In this document: one piece after another, positions 61,513 through 64,000 of the stretch
How positions within the stretch are numbered: position 1 is the first letter of the stretch
Layout of the letters: every line of letters begins with the position of its first letter
NCBI RefSeq assembly: GCF_010389155.1
Contig: NC_057761.1
Coordinates: 49,648,213 to 49,712,212, forward strand
Direction of reading: 5' to 3'
DNA: 64,000 bases
Source of the DNA: Erigeron canadensis
Lineage: Eukaryota; Streptophyta; Magnoliopsida; Asterales; Asteraceae
Notes under the pieces: generated by a model
Database searches by the model: none
What the model saw: the letters and a program-made list of their open reading frames with translations, nothing else
Told to the model about the DNA's origin: nothing
Translations under genes and position numbers: made by a program

Positions 61513-62731
61513 TCAATGCATCAGTTGTAGCTCTGGGATGAAGGCTAAAGAAGCATCACCCTTTCTTGTTTTCACTGTGAATGCAAACTCAAATCCAAGT
61601 TGATTCAGTGCAAACCCAGCCTTAAGCTGATTCAACCCTAAGCTAGGTTAAACTTATCCCTAACCTGGCCAAACTCCAAGCTGATCTAACTATAAGCTGA
61701 CCCAAATCCAATCTAACTCTGCACTAAGCTCATTCACATTCAATCTAATTTGATTGTCATATTTGTAGAACCTTCCAGAATACTTGTAAAACCTTTCACA
61801 TCTTTACTGCCCTAAATCACAAAAACATTCAAATAAAAGTTAATACAACCATATTGCTTCACATCTTTTGACATAACAATAAACGCAAACCTCCTAAGGA
61901 AAAAGGACACACACACACACACACTTCCTATACGTCATTAAGTATAGACGTTCAATGGAACAGAGACACTTAGGGGAAACCTTTTAGACCTTTTTCAGAA
62001 TCCAAACTGTTCTCCATGACATCTTGCACAACTACAACACTATAAATTGATCATGAAAACTTTTAAAAATCAATCCAGCCAGACTGGTCATGAAAACTTT
62101 TAAAAATCAATCCAGCCCGACTGGTCATATTTTAACTCTTTACTAAGAATGACATGTTACAACTTAAACCACTCCTTTGAGACATAACATCTAATACCGA
62201 AGCAAGAATCACGCATCAGCCTTCTTTTATCATTATCTTAGAGAAAACAAAGTGTTTCAAACAGATCAAATGAGCCTTCTTTTTTCTTAGATTTCAACTG
62301 TCTTTTCATATCTACGATTTCTTATCAAACAAAGAACTCCTTTTTTTTCATACAGAACTCCATTTTTCATTCCAAAAGAAATGTTCATACCCAAATTTAA
62401 AGAAAAAAAAATGAGAGTGTGAAATAGAAACCTAAAGTGGCTCATTATCAATTCTGAAAACAATAATATGTCAATTCTTGTCTCATTCATTCATTCTTTT
62501 ATGCATCCATATATCTCTGTATTAGCATTACCAGTGACTAAAAGTTCACACTGCCATGAAAAGTTAGTTGACCAAATCTTACAATTACATCTACGTGTAC
62601 CTGCTCTTCTATACTTGAAACATCTGCAAGGTCCACCTTTTGCTCGTCCTCTTGTATGGATGGTATCTCATCTTTCCAACCGAGTACTTATCAATGTCCA
62701 TCCTAAATATACCAGTCAAGGCACCATTCAC
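61513..62731 (-). CDS. Possible two terminal exons of an unidentified gene
   Basis: On the minus strand 62731-62615 is 117 nt, open in one frame (VNGALTGIFRMDIDKYSVGK, then KRTSKRWTLQMFQ), preceded by tgccag and followed by GTATAG. 61626-61513 is 114 nt, preceded by aatcag, and reads LKAGFALNQLGFEFAFTVKT through to LAFIPELQLMH and a stop. Both are phase 0, so they would join. Codon content looks protein-like, but I do not recognise the family. A further candidate (63341-63295, KVTVIAFTATTPTGRR) lies upstream but does not fit the same phase without another exon. The alternative is chance open reading or a decayed gene. Confidence 0.3.
62051..62124. repeat. 37-bp tandem duplication
   Basis: The unit beginning tcatgaaaacttttaaaaat is at 62051-62087 and 62088-62124, differing at one base (ccagact against cccgact). 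It lies in the gap between the two candidate exons above. A short (AC)n run is at about 61909-61924. Confidence 0.9.
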
Positions 62732-64000
62732 CTGGCAGTTAAAGCCCCATCACAACTGCAAATTCAACGGCTTTCACCTATATATACAAAGACAATAATA
62801 TAAGATATACTTCTTTTTGGTACTTGAACAATAAAGAACAAAATCTAAAAGAATAAATTGTTTGACTCAAACAAAAAGGCACATGAAGATCGGCAATGTC
62901 ACACCCACAAAAATAGGAATAAACTTGTAATACCAGCCATGTGTTAAACTTGAAATAAAGAAATGACAAGATAATAACATAATTGAATCATCTCAATGAA
63001 GAAATAAAATGCAAGTATGCAAAAACGAAGGAGCAGGTGAAGATGTATGTTAACTGGATTTACACTCAAATTGTAAACCCCGAGGATATAAGATCAATAT
63101 ATCAACTTTAAAAGGTGGATAAGTGTCGGTCTTTAAGAAGCATACATGTGTTCTAGTAGCTAAATGCCTAAATATATGTTCATTCGTAAGAATTCTACCC
63201 GGAGAGTTAAACTTCACAAATAGCATACCGTTAACGTAAGCTGGCCAGCCAGGATAAAACAGCAAGAAAACTATTGATCTGTGCAAATAGTCACCTTCTT
63301 CCAGTAGGGGTTGTGGCAGTGAAGGCAATCACTGTTACTTTCTGCAGTTGAAAAGAACGGGATAAATCAGGACGGTTGCACGATGAGCAGTTACCGTGGT
63401 GGGTAATGGTTAACAACGGATTGGGTGAAAACAGATCACTATTTCTACGGTCCTAAACAGTCATGCAGGCTGGGTTGACAGGAAAACACTTTTTGTCCAT
63501 AAAAGTCGAATTACTTATAAATAAGAAATGAGTCCAATATGATTTCAACCAAACATGAACATAGTGAATTGATCCACTGGACTAAGAAGGATAAAAAGTA
63601 TGTCATTTCACTGTAAGCAAACTCCATTTGAAGATAAGCACTATCTTTGGTGGAACAGTCAATGTGAAATCTATAGCTTCAAACCATTCTAGTCATGGGC
63701 AAACCAGCCTAGAGACGCTGTAGAATTTCATAAAAGTCAAGATCGCCAGCTATTTAATTAATATGAAGAAAAGGTCATAAATAAAATGTGGTTACCAATA
63801 ATTTTCCTTTTCCAACAACTGAAGTCCGAATCTAAGTGCTGTACCAAATTATGTCATACAACCTGCAAAAGCAGCATAAGAAGCAAGTCAATGCATATAG
63901 TAGTAAGAACTGTTCTATTTGAATTATGTGCATAGATGAACTCATTTAGACTTAAAGCCCACGTGAAAATTGAAGAGCTAAAAAGAGATCATACACTTAC
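62732..64000. other. Unassigned sequence at the window end
   Basis: No firm gene. A 92-codon minus frame (63328-63050) and an overlapping open stretch at about 63480-63295 exist, but neither resembles a family I know. It may be introns and exons of the gene suggested at 61513-62731, continuing beyond the window. Confidence 0.35.

Overview
This is nuclear DNA of a flowering plant. It is AT-rich, the genes carry GT-AG introns, and five recognisable plant gene families sit in a dense field of transposons. A SIRE/Maximus-type Ty1/copia element with a long extra ORF and Au-like SINEs make a dicot likely. Asteraceae is my best guess, from family resemblance only. Nothing prokaryotic (operon, CRISPR, phage) is present.

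Four genes look intact, all on the minus strand. They are a BAG-family co-chaperone (5550-7719, 4 exons, 289 aa), an MBOAT lysophospholipid acyltransferase like Arabidopsis LPLAT1 (14203-18563, 8 exons, 462 aa), an F-box/PP2 protein like PP2-A13 (28809-30532, 3 exons, 299 aa) and an Mpv17/PMP22 membrane protein (44691-46902, 5 exons, 225 aa). Exon joins were read by eye; in each gene the phases close into one frame. A plus-strand pseudogene (25120-27000) keeps the first and last exons of an organellar lysyl-tRNA synthetase but has lost the middle. Part of an unidentified minus-strand gene may lie at 61513-63341.

The largest element is a damaged Ty1/copia retrotransposon (47519-about 59673, minus strand). 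It has a 3' LTR, gag remnant, protease-integrase-RT-RNase H and a frameshifted env-like ORF of more than 1,300 codons downstream of pol. Its 5' end stops at a (TA)n tract holding two palindromic MITEs. Many smaller elements have boundaries readable to the base: a 2,347-bp solo LTR with 5-bp duplication nested in a palindromic MITE; hAT-type elements with 8-bp duplications (1419-1841, 38019-38862, and 22748-22989 with an imperfect one); a MULE with a perfect 9-bp duplication (38925-39930); a Stowaway (16504-16659); a SINE with an 11-bp duplication (7248-7422); and short Helitrons at 10529, 11904, 35111 and 47009, the last about 107 bp upstream of the Mpv17/PMP22 start codon.

The genes do not form a pathway. 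They are unrelated housekeeping or signalling genes separated by repeats. I saw no convincing new gene system; the most unusual material is the nested insertions and the env-like retrotransposon ORF.
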